64,000 bases of DNA from Actinomyces ruminicola (GTDB lineage Bacteria; Actinomycetota; Actinomycetes; Actinomycetales; Actinomycetaceae): positions 1 through 64,000 of the forward strand of contig NZ_FNIM01000014.1 of assembly GCF_900103885.1 (NCBI RefSeq), in the 5' to 3' direction. Each line of letters begins with the position of its first letter. The first letter of the stretch is position 1. The translations under genes were made by a program, and so were the position numbers. The notes below the pieces were generated by a model that was not told the origin of the DNA, made no database searches, and saw nothing but the letters and a program-made list of their open reading frames with translations. Below are positions 8,926 through 18,129 of this stretch, in pieces.

Positions 8926-9426
8926 TTACGGACAGTAGTCTTCCGTGCGGCCACAGTATCTCACGCCGTCTTCAAATTGGATCACGAAGTAAATCCATTC
9001 GCCGACACCAACTTTCTCTTCAATGCCTGGAAGCCAAGTAAACTTGTTCGGATCAATAAGCGGAGCAGGGTCAACGCCAACCAAGGTTACAACCCCTAGA
9101 CCCTCGATATCTACCGGTTCCCCAAGTCGCAGTTCATAGATGTGCTCGAAGCGCTCCAAATCCGTCCAGCGCAGGCGCGCAATCCACTCATGATCCTCAG
9201 AACGTAGCCCGGCCGAAGAAACCGCGCCCACAGTTGTCAGTATATCTGGAGTCGAGCCCCCCTGTGCCCTCACCTGATCCGGCTGAGACCCCTCTGGCAA
9301 GGGCGCAGATCGCAGTGCGGGCCTGGTCCACCAGATCCACCCGCCCGTCAGTGCCACGGCTACCAGTAACAGTGTTGCCACAGCTATAAGTACGCGCTTC
9401 TTGGGTATCGTGGGCCTTCTTGTCAT
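8926..9426 (-). CDS. Membrane-anchored putative immunity protein 1
   Basis: A 166-residue protein from ATG 9426, with GGAG about 8 bases upstream. Residues about 11-33 form one hydrophobic segment (VLIAVATLLLVAVALTGGW) preceded by basic residues (RRPTIPKKR). The rest, including RLRWTDLERFEHIYELRLGEP and a C-terminal pair of Cys, should therefore be outside the membrane. No catalytic motif is visible. It is convergent with the calpain-type toxin (40 bp between stops) and has a paralogue at 9797-10288 next to a duplicated toxin tail, which is the main argument that it is an immunity protein. Family not recognised by name. Confidence 0.65.
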   Translation of the reverse strand: MTRRPTIPKKRVLIAVATLLLVAVALTGGWIWWTRPALRSAPLPEGSQPDQVRAQGGSTPDILTTVGAVSSAGLRSEDHEWIARLRWTDLERFEHIYELRLGEPVDIEGLGVVTLVGVDPAPLIDPNKFTWLPGIEEKVGVGEWIYFVIQFEDGVRYCGRTEDYCP

Positions 9427-9587
9427 GGGGTGCCTCCGGGTTGTTTCCAGTCAGATCTGATGTCTTCATGGTAGCGCATCCTGTTGCGTCTCTCGCGCTC
9501 TCCGTCTAGCAACAGCCTTCCGGCAAAAGCGGTTGCGTGCCGACCGCGGTCGTTCGAACATGCTCGCCGTGCCAAGTGGTCATGTGA

Positions 9588-9767
9588 GTGGTAACCGCCA
9601 TCGACGACGAAACCGTGACGCTATATAACCCGTGGGCGCACAATGACGCTGCCGACGACTACTCCCCACCACCCGGAGGCCTGGGAGATGGATATATACG
9701 AATCTCCCGCGAGGACTACGAGAAGTACTTCGACAGCACGATTATAGAGAAGAGCGAGGAAGGCTAG
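9588..9767 (+). pseudogene. Orphan C-terminal fragment of a calpain-type toxin
   Basis: This 59-codon stretch, ending in TAG at 9765-9767, is clearly homologous to the last 60 residues of the toxin at 7378-8886. Both contain IDDETVTLYNPW and then GDGYI or KDGYI followed by ISR.DYEK. A TGA at 9585-9587 closes the frame just before the homology, so the Cys and His of the triad are absent and there is no start codon or ribosome site. It is a displaced toxin tip, lying beside its own immunity paralogue (9797-10288), as is usual where toxin C-termini are swapped by recombination. Confidence 0.85.
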
Positions 9768-9796
9768 ATGTCGTGCAGATAATCGAGTTGAACGGC

Positions 9797-10288
9797 CTAG
9801 GGGCGCGGGCAATCGACTTCTTCCTGGGGGCTACATTCTCTGACGCCGTCTTCAAATTCAAGCACGAAGTAAATCCTGCTCCCGCCGCCAAGTTTCCCCT
9901 CAATTCCAGGTACCCAGGTCAGTCTGTTTGTATCAATAAGCGGGGCTGGGTCCACCTGCACTAGTGTCATGCGCCCCAAGCCCTCCACGTCAATCGACTC
10001 CCCGAGTCGCAGCTCGTAGATGTGTTCAACGCGCTCCAAATCCGTCCAACGTAAGCGCGCAACCCATTCATGCCACTCGGAACGCAACCCAGCCGAGGTA
10101 ACCGTACCAGCAGTAGTGAATACTGCTGGAGCCGAACCGCCCTGGATCATAACCTGATCCGGCTGAGACCCCTCTGGCAAGGGTACGGATCGCAGTGCGG
10201 GTCTGGTCCACCAGATCCACCCACCCGTCAGTGCGGCGGCTACCAGTAACAGTGCCAGCGCACCTAGAAGGACGCGCTTCTTGGGCAC
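9797..10288 (-). CDS. Membrane-anchored putative immunity protein 2 (paralogue of 8926-9426)
   Basis: A 163-residue paralogue of the protein at 8926-9426 with the same plan: VPKKR, one membrane segment (residues about 5-28), then an outside domain with LRWTDLERVEHIYELRLGE and FEDGV near the C-terminus. The GTG at 10288 is chosen because GGAAGG lies about 6 bases upstream and the protein then aligns from PKKRV onward; a TTG at 10330 would add 14 residues with no support. It pairs by position with the orphan toxin tail at 9588-9767. The two copies share much of their sequence but differ in the last third, which could reflect matching to different toxin tips. Confidence 0.65.
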   Translation of the reverse strand: MPKKRVLLGALALLLVAAALTGGWIWWTRPALRSVPLPEGSQPDQVMIQGGSAPAVFTTAGTVTSAGLRSEWHEWVARLRWTDLERVEHIYELRLGESIDVEGLGRMTLVQVDPAPLIDTNRLTWVPGIEGKLGGGSRIYFVLEFEDGVRECSPQEEVDCPRP

Positions 10289-10338
10289 CGTGCACCTTCC
10301 CTGACGTGTTGAGTTCAACTTGCCTTGCAAGGCGTACT

Positions 10339-12792
10339 CTATCTGTGACTCAACGAGAGATGCACGTCGATGGCGGAGTGAGAGTGGGCGGCGCCCGTGC
10401 TGTTGCTGCGCTCGGCGCCTGCTTTTTGAGACCCCGGGCGCCCGAATACGTGCCCACCGGTGGCCGCCCGCCAGGCGAAGGTGTGGATGAGGGCGCTCGT
10501 TGCCGCGCGCTGGGCGGGCACCGCCGTCCCCGTATGCCCGCCCTCGGTCTGCTCCACATAGCCGACCTCCAGCCCCAGCTCACGCATGCGGTAGGCCATG
10601 GTGCGGGCGTGCGCCGGGTGTACGCGGTCGTCGGCGGTGGAGGCGAGCAGCAGCAGCGGCGGATACTCGGCCTCGGGCCTCAGGGCGTGGAAGGGGGACA
10701 GGGGGCGCATCGTCTCCCAGTCGCCGGGATCGTCCGGGTCCCCGAACTCGGAGCGCCACATCGCTCCGGCCAGCAGGCGCGTGTACCGCTCCAGGTCCAG
10801 CACCGGCGCCTCCGCGATCGCCCCGCCGATCAGCTCGGGGTGGCAGGTAAGCATCTCACCCACCAACAGCCCGCCGGCGCTGCCGCCGTGCACCACCAGC
10901 TGCGCGGGCGCGGTCACTGCGCGGTCAATCAGTGAGCGCGCCACCGCCGCGAAGTCCTCCACCACCCGGTGGCGGCCCCGGCCGGTGCCGGCCAGGTGCC
11001 AGCCGGGCCCGTACTCACCGCCGCCCCGGATGCAGGCGACGACGTAGGTGCCGCCCCGCTCCAGCCACGCCCTGCCGGTCAAAGGCTGATAGCAGGGGGT
11101 CTGGCTGGTGCCGAAGGCGCCGTAGCCGTACAGCAGCGTCGGACCGGGAACCTGTCCTTCCGTCGTGGAGGTTCCCGCAGCGGTACCAGCTGTGGGAGCC
11201 GCCGTTAAGTCGCCGTCGTCTTCCTTGGCGCGGGGCCGGCCGATCTGGAAGTAGGGCACGCGGGTGCCGTCGGCGCTGACCGCCACGTGCTGGCTGACCC
11301 GCACGCCACGGGCGTCGTAACGCGCCGGCGCCTGGCGCAGCACCGACATGCCCGTCACCTCCCCCTCCTCGGTGAGGCGGGCCAGGGTGAGCGTGGGCGG
11401 GGTGGTCCACCCCGAGGCGGAGATGAACAGGTAGTCGGTGTCCCGCGGCCGCACCGCCTGCGCGCTCACCTCCAGCAGGGGCCGCCCCGGCCGCAGCTCG
11501 GTGGGATCCGGGGCCGCGGCGGCATCGGCGTCACTCGGGCGATAGGCGGCGCCCGTCAGGTCGATCCAGTGGTGGCGCCAGGCGTGTCCGCCCGCATCCC
11601 ACTCCCGCTGCGAGGGCGGTGTGCAGACCTCCAGGCGGGCGACGGCGTCGTCTAGCACCGTCAGTACCAGGTGGCCCGCGGTCCAGGCGGCGCCGGACAG
11701 GAAGGAGGACGGCGTCGGGGTGAACAGCACCTCCAGACCGTCGCGCCGCCCTTGCAGCCACTCCTGCAGCGGCGCCGCCAGCAGCGTGCCCGGCCCATGG
11801 CGGTGCCCCGCCGCCTCCCAGGGTTCGCGCAGCTGGATCGTCAGCCAGTCCCGTCCCACCCCCGTCGACGCCGACGCCGGCACGTCCAGGGCGACCGCCG
11901 CCGCGGGCACAGCCTCGCAGTCGGCACTCAGCGCCCGCCGGGCGGCCTCCTCACCGACGGGCACGACGGCGTCGTCGGGCAGCCACCAGATCCGGGTGTC
12001 GCCCAGGCCGCGCATGCTCATCAGCCAGGTGCGGCCCCAGGCATCGCAGTTCGCCCGGGTGACAACGGCGTCCGGGGCGCCGGTGATCAGCACCTCGGCG
12101 TCGGCCGCAGCCCGGCCGCGGCGCAGGCGGCGCGCCTGCCGGGGCATACCCGCCGGGGACAGCGAGCCCGCGCCGAAGTCGGCGGCGAGCAGGCAGCTCT
12201 CCCCGTCCGCGCCCCAGGTGAGCGTGCCCTTGGACAGCGGCTTGTGGAAGCCGCCCTCGGCGGCGGGCAGGAAACGCCTTGCCTCCAGGTCGAACTCCTC
12301 GGTGACGGTGGCGTCCGACCCGCCCTCGGACAGGGACACCAGGGCGCGGCGCCCGGCCAGTGGGCCGGTCTGCAGTACCTGCGCCCCCGCCCAGGCCAGG
12401 TCGCGACCGCGCCTGCGGCGCTCGGTGTCCAGGTCGAGCAGCACCTCCCACTCGGTGGCGGAGCCGTCGTCGGGACGCGGTGGACTCGAGGGGGCTCCGG
12501 ATGCGTAGGACTCCCAGCTGGTGCGCCGCCATACCCCGCGCGGGTGGGCGGCATCGGTCCAGAAGTTGTAGACCATGCCGGCCGCCTCGGTGACAGCTGG
12601 CAGCCGGTCGGGCGCCTCCAGGATCTCCTGGAGCGCCGCGGTCAGGCGCAGGTAGTCGACGTCGGCGGTGAAGGTCGCCATCGTCTCGTCCGTGCGCGCC
12701 GCCGCCCAGGCCAGGGCGCGCTCGCCGGCGGGCTCGTCCAGCCAGGCCGGCACTGGCGGCAGGGAGGGAGGGGCGGCGTCGGTGCGGTCCAC
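10339..12792 (-). CDS. Prolyl oligopeptidase family (S9) serine peptidase, copy 2
   Basis: An 817-residue paralogue of the peptidase at 2966-5332. The two align over nearly the whole length, from PAWLDE near the N-terminus to the hydrolase domain. The triad is present: HGGSAGGLL (Ser), DDRVHPAHARTMAYR (Asp), EGGHTG (His). Compared with copy 1 it has an extra Ala/Thr-rich insert in the middle (about residues 530-560) and a longer Ser/His-rich tail of about 40 residues. The start is GTG 12792 by comparison with copy 1 (both GTG-GAC); GTG 12810 is an alternative. Neither has a clear ribosome site. A 126-bp repeat ends 31 bp upstream and may supply or interrupt the promoter. Confidence 0.83.
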   Translation of the reverse strand: MDRTDAAPPSLPPVPAWLDEPAGERALAWAAARTDETMATFTADVDYLRLTAALQEILEAPDRLPAVTEAAGMVYNFWTDAAHPRGVWRRTSWESYASGAPSSPPRPDDGSATEWEVLLDLDTERRRRGRDLAWAGAQVLQTGPLAGRRALVSLSEGGSDATVTEEFDLEARRFLPAAEGGFHKPLSKGTLTWGADGESCLLAADFGAGSLSPAGMPRQARRLRRGRAAADAEVLITGAPDAVVTRANCDAWGRTWLMSMRGLGDTRIWWLPDDAVVPVGEEAARRALSADCEAVPAAAVALDVPASASTGVGRDWLTIQLREPWEAAGHRHGPGTLLAAPLQEWLQGRRDGLEVLFTPTPSSFLSGAAWTAGHLVLTVLDDAVARLEVCTPPSQREWDAGGHAWRHHWIDLTGAAYRPSDADAAAAPDPTELRPGRPLLEVSAQAVRPRDTDYLFISASGWTTPPTLTLARLTEEGEVTGMSVLRQAPARYDARGVRVSQHVAVSADGTRVPYFQIGRPRAKEDDGDLTAAPTAGTAAGTSTTEGQVPGPTLLYGYGAFGTSQTPCYQPLTGRAWLERGGTYVVACIRGGGEYGPGWHLAGTGRGRHRVVEDFAAVARSLIDRAVTAPAQLVVHGGSAGGLLVGEMLTCHPELIGGAIAEAPVLDLERYTRLLAGAMWRSEFGDPDDPGDWETMRPLSPFHALRPEAEYPPLLLLASTADDRVHPAHARTMAYRMRELGLEVGYVEQTEGGHTGTAVPAQRAATSALIHTFAWRAATGGHVFGRPGSQKAGAERSNSTGAAHSHSAIDVHLSLSHR

Positions 12793-12823
12793 CCGGCTAT
12801 TGCAGCACACTCCGAGATGGCCT

Positions 12824-12949
12824 CATTGCCGCAAACGGTCACAAACAACGGATTCGCCCGCCCATCCGGAATCGGCGGCCGCATGATTCCAACGTTCTGT
12901 GAAGCGCCTTCAAAGCCAGCGGGCGCGTTTATGACCATCTGCGACAATG
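12824..12949 (-). repeat. 126-bp MITE-like element, copy A
   Basis: Read on the minus strand it begins CATTGTCGCA and ends TTTGCGGCAATG, giving imperfect terminal inverted repeats. The centre carries TTGGAATCATGCGG. It has exactly the same length as the copies at 46987-47112 and 35270-35395, with the core at the same distance from each end. No coding sequence and no obvious target duplication. It fills most of the space between the divergent S9 and DUF1593 genes. Confidence 0.8.
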
Positions 12950-13006
12950 TTTCGCTCAGCGTGCGCCGAAGGCGCCCAAGCCGTCCGCATGTGGCACGCT
13001 GGGCGC

Positions 13007-14575
13007 ATGCGCAAGGAAGCCTTCCCCCGGACCGACTGGCCGAGGGTGGTCGTCACCACCGACCCGGAGTTGGACGACCTGAACTCCATGATCCGCCTGC
13101 TCACCCACGCCGCCGAGATCGACCTGTGCGGCCTGGTGTACGCGGGCAGCAGGTTCCACTACACCGGCGACCCCGCCCGCGGCATCGCGCCCCACCGCTG
13201 GCCGGCTCCAGGCGCCAGGCTGCACATTGACGAGGCCATCGACGCCTACGCGCGGGTGGAGGACACCCTGCGGGTGCACGACCCGCGTTTTCCGACTGCG
13301 GCCCACCTGCGCTCCTTGGTGCGCATGGGCAACGTCGCCACCGAGGGGGAGATGGACGAGATCACCCCCGGTTCCACGCTCATCGCCGACCTGCTGCGGG
13401 AGACCGCCCTGACGCCGGATGGTGCGACCGGCGCGGGCGGCGCCCTGCTCGACGCCGCCCGCCCCCTGTTCATCCAGGCCTGGGGCGGCATCTCCACTCT
13501 CGCCCGCGCCCTGCGCACCGTCGAGGAGGAGCTCGGCGGCCGCGCGGACTGGCCGGTGCTCAAGCAGCGGGTGCTGGACCGGGTGGTGCTGTCGTCCTTC
13601 GGGGAGCAGGACTCGACCCTGGCCAGCTACATCCGGCCGTGCTGGCCGGGCCTGGAGCACCGCGAGGTCGCTACCAGGACCTGGGGATACACCACCCGGG
13701 ACGTGCTCCTTCCCGCCGACCTCGAACTGGTCGGTGCGCAGTGGACGCGCGAGCACATCAGCAGCCGCGGCCCGCTGGGGGCCGCCTATAGGGTATGGGG
13801 CGACGGACGCCGCATGGCCGCCGACTTCGATGCCGAGGACTACTTCGGCGAGTCGGGCAAGACCGAGGCGCAGCTGCGCGAGGAGGGCTACCAGGTGTGG
13901 TGCCCGGTGCAGGAGCCCGGCGCCTTCATCTCCGAGGGCGACACCTCCAACTTCACCCTGCTGATCCCCAACGGCCTGCACTCCTGGGAGGACGCCACCT
14001 TCGGCGGCTGGGGCGGCCGCCAGGTACCGCACCCGGAACTTCCGGACACGCTCACCTCCGACATGCGCTTCACGCTGCCCGGCCTGCCGCAGCCGGACTA
14101 CCCGCCGCTGGTCGTGGACCACGCCGCCGACGGCTCCGCCCCGCCCGAGTACCACATGACCCGCTGGTGGCGGGCGCTGCAGAACGAGTTCGCCGCCCGC
14201 CTGGCCTGGTCTGTCACGCCCCGTTACGAGGACGCCAACCACCCGCCCGCCGTCGTCGTCGAGCACCCCGACGGCGGAAGCGGGCTGGTACGCAGCGTGC
14301 GCCCCGGCGAGGTGGTCACCCTGACCGCCACGGCCACCGACCCCGACGGCGACCACGTGCTGCTGCGCTGGTGGGCCTACCCGGAGGCCGGGCCCAACCC
14401 GTGCCCGACGCCGCCGCGCATCCGGGACGACGGCGCCGGCAACGCCGTCGTCACCGTCCCCGCCGAGGCGAGACCCGGGCAGGCCATCCACGTGATCGTC
14501 GAGGGCACCGACACCGGCACCCCGCCGCTGACCCGCTACCAGCGCGTGGTGCTCGACGTCGTGGACGCCGCCTAG
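13007..14575 (+). CDS. DUF1593 / nucleoside hydrolase-like domain protein
   Basis: A 522-residue protein with the DUF1593 pattern: WPRVVVTTDPELDDLNSMIRLL at residues about 9-30, an Asp-rich N-terminus like that of nucleoside hydrolases, then DLCGLVYAGSRFHY. The C-terminal 100 residues (RPGEVVTLTATATDPDGDHV) form an Ig-like or cadherin-like beta domain typical of DUF1593 proteins found with polysaccharide degradation genes. No signal peptide is evident. ATG 13007 is chosen because homology starts soon after; the ribosome site is weak, and ATG 12989 is possible. It lies between peptidase and esterase operons, converging with the latter (8 bp between stops). A glycosidase or glycoside-hydrolase-like role is plausible but not shown. 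Confidence 0.78.
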   Translation: MRKEAFPRTDWPRVVVTTDPELDDLNSMIRLLTHAAEIDLCGLVYAGSRFHYTGDPARGIAPHRWPAPGARLHIDEAIDAYARVEDTLRVHDPRFPTAAHLRSLVRMGNVATEGEMDEITPGSTLIADLLRETALTPDGATGAGGALLDAARPLFIQAWGGISTLARALRTVEEELGGRADWPVLKQRVLDRVVLSSFGEQDSTLASYIRPCWPGLEHREVATRTWGYTTRDVLLPADLELVGAQWTREHISSRGPLGAAYRVWGDGRRMAADFDAEDYFGESGKTEAQLREEGYQVWCPVQEPGAFISEGDTSNFTLLIPNGLHSWEDATFGGWGGRQVPHPELPDTLTSDMRFTLPGLPQPDYPPLVVDHAADGSAPPEYHMTRWWRALQNEFAARLAWSVTPRYEDANHPPAVVVEHPDGGSGLVRSVRPGEVVTLTATATDPDGDHVLLRWWAYPEAGPNPCPTPPRIRDDGAGNAVVTVPAEARPGQAIHVIVEGTDTGTPPLTRYQRVVLDVVDAA

Positions 14576-14583
14576 ATGCGAGC

Positions 14584-16506
14584 TCAGGCGGAGTAGCGGC
14601 TCACCGCGGGGTGGGCATCCAGGTCGACGGTGGACACCACGACGGCGCCGGGGTGGGCGGCGTCGTGCAGCACCCGCATGGTCACCGGGGCGCCGTCGGC
14701 GGGGTCGGCCACGCTATAGCGCGGCCAGTTGGAGCCGGCCAGGTCCAGGCGCAGGCGGTGCCCGGCGGGCAGGTGCACGCCGGTTGCCCACATGTCCACC
14801 TCCACCTCCACGGGATCGCCCGGCGTGAGCGGGTCGCGCCGGTCGGTGCCGGTGCGGGCGCTGAGCCGCAGTACCCCGTCGGTCAGCAGGGTGGAGGTGC
14901 CATCGGGGGCCACGTCGGTAAGGGCGGCGTGCAGGTGGGCGTCGGCGGCGTCGGCCGCCACCCAGGCGTGCAGCCGCACCGGCCCGAGGAGCGTGACCGG
15001 CTCGGCCAGCGGCGCGCTGGAGAAGACGGCTACGTCCCCCCGCGCCTCGATGTCGCGCTGATCGTGCGGGCCGGCGTTCTCCGGCGGTCCCATGAGCATC
15101 TGGCCGCCCGCGGTGGGCACCGGGTCGGCGGGGTCGTGCACCCAGGCGGTGAATCCCTGCGCGTCGTCCTCGTCGCCGGGTGCGCGCAGTACGCCGTCGG
15201 CGTCCAGGCGCCAGGTCTCCTCGACGGCGTCGGGGGCGGGCCAGGCCGGCAGGTCGATCCAGCGGTCCGCGCCCATCACATACACCCGCACCGGGTCGCG
15301 CGGCAGCCGGGCCGCCGCCTGCGCGTCCCCGAGCGCCGCCCGCCAGAAGTCCAGGACCATTTCGCCCAGGCCGATGTCATCAATGCCGCCACCGGGGAAG
15401 TCACGCCCGGCCAGGTGCCCGTCGAAGGTCAGGTGGGTCCACGGGCCGATCACCAGGCGCACGTCCCCGGGCCGGCCCCGTGCGGCGGCGCCAGCGGCCA
15501 TGGCCGTGCAATTGCGCAGGGTGCCGCCCTCGAACAGGTCGTACCAGCCGGACACGTGCAGCGTCGGCACCGTCAGCGCCGCCAGCTCGTCCGCCGGATA
15601 GGCGACGGATTCCCAGTAGGCGTCGTGCAGCGGGTGGTTCACCCAGTCGACCACGTGGGCTCCGGCCGGGTGCGCAGCCGCGAGGTCGCGTGCCGCCTGC
15701 GCGATACCCACCCGCTCCAGGTAGGGGGTGAAGTCCTCCACCGGTTCGGGCAGCGCCTCCTGTGGGGCGTCTGCGCGGCCGTCGCGCCACAGTCCGGTGC
15801 GCACCTGCTGCCGTGCCCACTCGTACGAGGGCCCCTCCAGCAGCACGCCACCGCGCATGGCCAGGTCGTCGTCATAGGTGGAGGGGGACACCCAGGCGGT
15901 CATGGCGGTCAGGTGCGCGGTGCTTGCCAGGGCGGCGGTGAACTGGGTGGTGGTCAGGTAGGAGTTGCCGAAGGTGAGCACGCGCCCGTCGCACCAGGGC
16001 AGGGCGGCCAGCGCCGCCAGCGTGGAGGTGCCGTCGGCGGCCTCGTCGAAGTAGAAGCGGAAGTCGCCGTCGGATATGTCCGTGCCGCGGCACGCCTGGG
16101 CGACCACCGCGAAGCCCGCGGCGATGGCCCGGTCCAGGCTCACGCCCGCCTGCATGCCCAGCACGCCCGCCATGAGCCCGGGCGCGGCCGGGTCCGCCCC
16201 GCAGGCCTCGGCCACCATCGGCCGCCAGGCCCCGAAGTAGGGGCAGCGTGTCAGCAGCACCGGGTGGGCGGCGGCGTCGTCGGGACGCGCGACGTCGGCG
16301 CGCAGCACGGTCCCGTCCGGCATGGGGAGCTCCAGGACCTCCCGGGCGGCGCGGGAGGCGGGGCCATCCGGCGCGGGCAGCTTCAGGGCGGCGCGCACGG
16401 GGGCCGGGGCGGCGGTTGCGGCCCCATCGGCCGGTCCACCCGACGGCGGTGCCTGCCGTCCCGGGGTCTGGTCCGGCCGGTCTGCGACCTGGCGGGTATC
16501 GGTCAT
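14584..16506 (-). CDS. CocE/NonD family (S15) hydrolase
   Basis: A 640-residue alpha/beta hydrolase of the X-Pro dipeptidyl-peptidase/cocaine-esterase family. [15 protein letters not shown] and LLTRCPYF are typical N-terminal strands. [11 protein letters not shown] contains the nucleophile Ser (usually GxSYxG). [11 protein letters not shown] and GPWTHLTF belong to the Asp and His regions. The C-terminal third is the beta jelly-roll ([34 protein letters not shown]). It acts on esters or Xaa-Pro peptides; substrate unknown. Start ATG 16506 with AGGAG 8-10 bases upstream. Its first codon overlaps the stop of the carboxylesterase (ATGA). It is the last gene of a four-gene operon headed by a rhamnosidase, which suggests removal of acyl groups from imported glycosides. 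Confidence 0.82.
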   Translation of the reverse strand: MTDTRQVADRPDQTPGRQAPPSGGPADGAATAAPAPVRAALKLPAPDGPASRAAREVLELPMPDGTVLRADVARPDDAAAHPVLLTRCPYFGAWRPMVAEACGADPAAPGLMAGVLGMQAGVSLDRAIAAGFAVVAQACRGTDISDGDFRFYFDEAADGTSTLAALAALPWCDGRVLTFGNSYLTTTQFTAALASTAHLTAMTAWVSPSTYDDDLAMRGGVLLEGPSYEWARQQVRTGLWRDGRADAPQEALPEPVEDFTPYLERVGIAQAARDLAAAHPAGAHVVDWVNHPLHDAYWESVAYPADELAALTVPTLHVSGWYDLFEGGTLRNCTAMAAGAAARGRPGDVRLVIGPWTHLTFDGHLAGRDFPGGGIDDIGLGEMVLDFWRAALGDAQAAARLPRDPVRVYVMGADRWIDLPAWPAPDAVEETWRLDADGVLRAPGDEDDAQGFTAWVHDPADPVPTAGGQMLMGPPENAGPHDQRDIEARGDVAVFSSAPLAEPVTLLGPVRLHAWVAADAADAHLHAALTDVAPDGTSTLLTDGVLRLSARTGTDRRDPLTPGDPVEVEVDMWATGVHLPAGHRLRLDLAGSNWPRYSVADPADGAPVTMRVLHDAAHPGAVVVSTVDLDAHPAVSRYSA

Positions 16507-18128
16507 GGCTCCGGCTCCTGCTCTGCCGTTTCGGCATCTTCCAGCATGGCGAACTCCAGGGGGTATACGACCTCGTCGACGGCGCCGGCGGGGGCGGCCG
16601 GGACGCCGTAGCGGCGGCCGGTGCCCGTCCGCGCCCAGGGCTGCCAGCCCGGGTCGCCGTCGCGGATGAAGCGCACCCAGTCGGCGTGCATGACGTCGGC
16701 CAGGGACTGCGGCCGCGGGGAGCCCTGGACGTCGTCGGCGTGCGGGTGGGCCAGGCAGTCGAAGACGAAGGGCACCTCCATGCAGTGCGTGGACAGCCCG
16801 CCCTCCGGTGCGGGCAGGGACGAGCACCAGGAGAAGTCGTACAGCCAGGTCCGGGTTGCCGCGGCGGGCGCGGACGTGCGCTGCCGTACCCAGGCCAGCA
16901 CCGGCAGGCGGAACAGGCCGTTGGAGATGACCTGCCCCACCAGCAGTACTTCGTCTCCGGCAAGTTCGGGGTAGGTGGTGGTGAACTGCTCGATCCGCGC
17001 CGGGCTCATACCGGCCTGCGCCAACAGCTCCGCGGCGCTGCGCCCGGCCATCTCTCCGGCGAGCGCGCCGCCGATGGGGGTGAGCTCGTGCCGCACTCCG
17101 CCGCACAGGACCGGCACGTCCGCCCCCGTGCCCGCCGCGTCCAGGGTGGAGGCGGGGATGACATCGCCGTCGACCACCGGCATGAAGGTGCGGGAGATGG
17201 CCCGCGGCGGACGGGTGTAGCGCGAGAGGTCGGCGGAGACGTCGAACAGCGGGAACTCCCGGCCGAGCTGTTCCGACACGTCAAGCACCCGCACGGCATC
17301 CAGGGAGCGCCAGCCGTCCAGGCTCGGGGCGACGCCGGCGAGCTGGGCGGCCCGCTCCCCGATGACGCGGGCGTCGGCGACGGTGGCCGCCGTGGTGCCG
17401 CCGGACTGGCAGATCACGCCGTGCAACAGCCCGCGGGCGCGCGGAGAGCTCAGCAGCACCAGGGCGCTGGCACCCCCGGCGCTCTGCCCGCCGACGGTGA
17501 CGCGCCCGGGGTCCCCACCGAAGGCGGCGATGTTCTCCCGCACCCACTCCAGGGCCAGTACCTGGTCGAGGACGCCCCGGTTGACCGGGGCGTCGGAATC
17601 GGGGATCCAGCCGAAGCCGTCGAATCCGAGCCGGTAGGACACGGACACGGTGACCACGCCGTCGCGGTTGAAGGCGGCCCCGTCGTAGTAGGGACTGGAC
17701 GGGCTGCCGGCGTAGAAGCCGCCGCCGTGCACCCAGACCAGCACCGGTAGGCGGGCGGCGGTGTCTCCCGGGACGGGGGTGAAGACGTTGACGCCGAGCA
17801 CGTCGTCGCCGGGGAGGGAGGGCTCCGGGATGGCGGTGACCTCGCCGAAGGGACGCCGCTGCGGGGTGGGGCCGGGGCGGGTCGCCTCCCGCACGCCGCC
17901 CCAGCGCCCGCGCCGCACCGGCGCCAGGAAGCGGTGCGGCCCCGACGGCGGCTCGGCGAAGGGGATTGCGTAGAAGGCCGCGGAGCGGCTGAAGCGGGCG
18001 GGGGAGCCGGTGGCCGAGATGATCCGCCGCCAGACCCCGCGCACCGCCCCGCAGGGGGCGTCGACGACGGGACCGGCTCCGGCCTGCGGCAGCGCTATGG
18101 GGGTGGAGGCGGGGTGAGGGGCGCACAT
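16503..18128 (-). CDS. Type-B carboxylesterase/lipase family protein
   Basis: A 541-residue carboxylesterase of the para-nitrobenzyl-esterase type. [16 protein letters not shown] carries the oxyanion-hole [23 protein letters not shown] holds the nucleophile Ser in GxSxG, and downstream regions should hold the acidic residue and His. It hydrolyses carboxylic esters in the cytoplasm; no signal peptide is seen. The ATG at 18128 is set by the operon layout: it begins inside the last codons of the MFS gene (stop 18130-18132), and its own stop overlaps the start of the S15 hydrolase, so translation is probably coupled on both sides. In context it could deacylate plant rhamnosides such as acylated flavonoid glycosides (inference). 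Confidence 0.87.
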   Translation of the reverse strand: MCAPHPASTPIALPQAGAGPVVDAPCGAVRGVWRRIISATGSPARFSRSAAFYAIPFAEPPSGPHRFLAPVRRGRWGGVREATRPGPTPQRRPFGEVTAIPEPSLPGDDVLGVNVFTPVPGDTAARLPVLVWVHGGGFYAGSPSSPYYDGAAFNRDGVVTVSVSYRLGFDGFGWIPDSDAPVNRGVLDQVLALEWVRENIAAFGGDPGRVTVGGQSAGGASALVLLSSPRARGLLHGVICQSGGTTAATVADARVIGERAAQLAGVAPSLDGWRSLDAVRVLDVSEQLGREFPLFDVSADLSRYTRPPRAISRTFMPVVDGDVIPASTLDAAGTGADVPVLCGGVRHELTPIGGALAGEMAGRSAAELLAQAGMSPARIEQFTTTYPELAGDEVLLVGQVISNGLFRLPVLAWVRQRTSAPAAATRTWLYDFSWCSSLPAPEGGLSTHCMEVPFVFDCLAHPHADDVQGSPRPQSLADVMHADWVRFIRDGDPGWQPWARTGTGRRYGVPAAPAGAVDEVVYPLEFAMLEDAETAEQEPEP

Positions 18129-18129
18129 G

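Noticed and set aside
13795-16611. 938-codon plus-strand frame over DUF1593 and the S15 hydrolase
   Set aside because: It spans two recognisable genes in other frames, and its His/Gly/Arg-rich composition is a GC-skew artefact.
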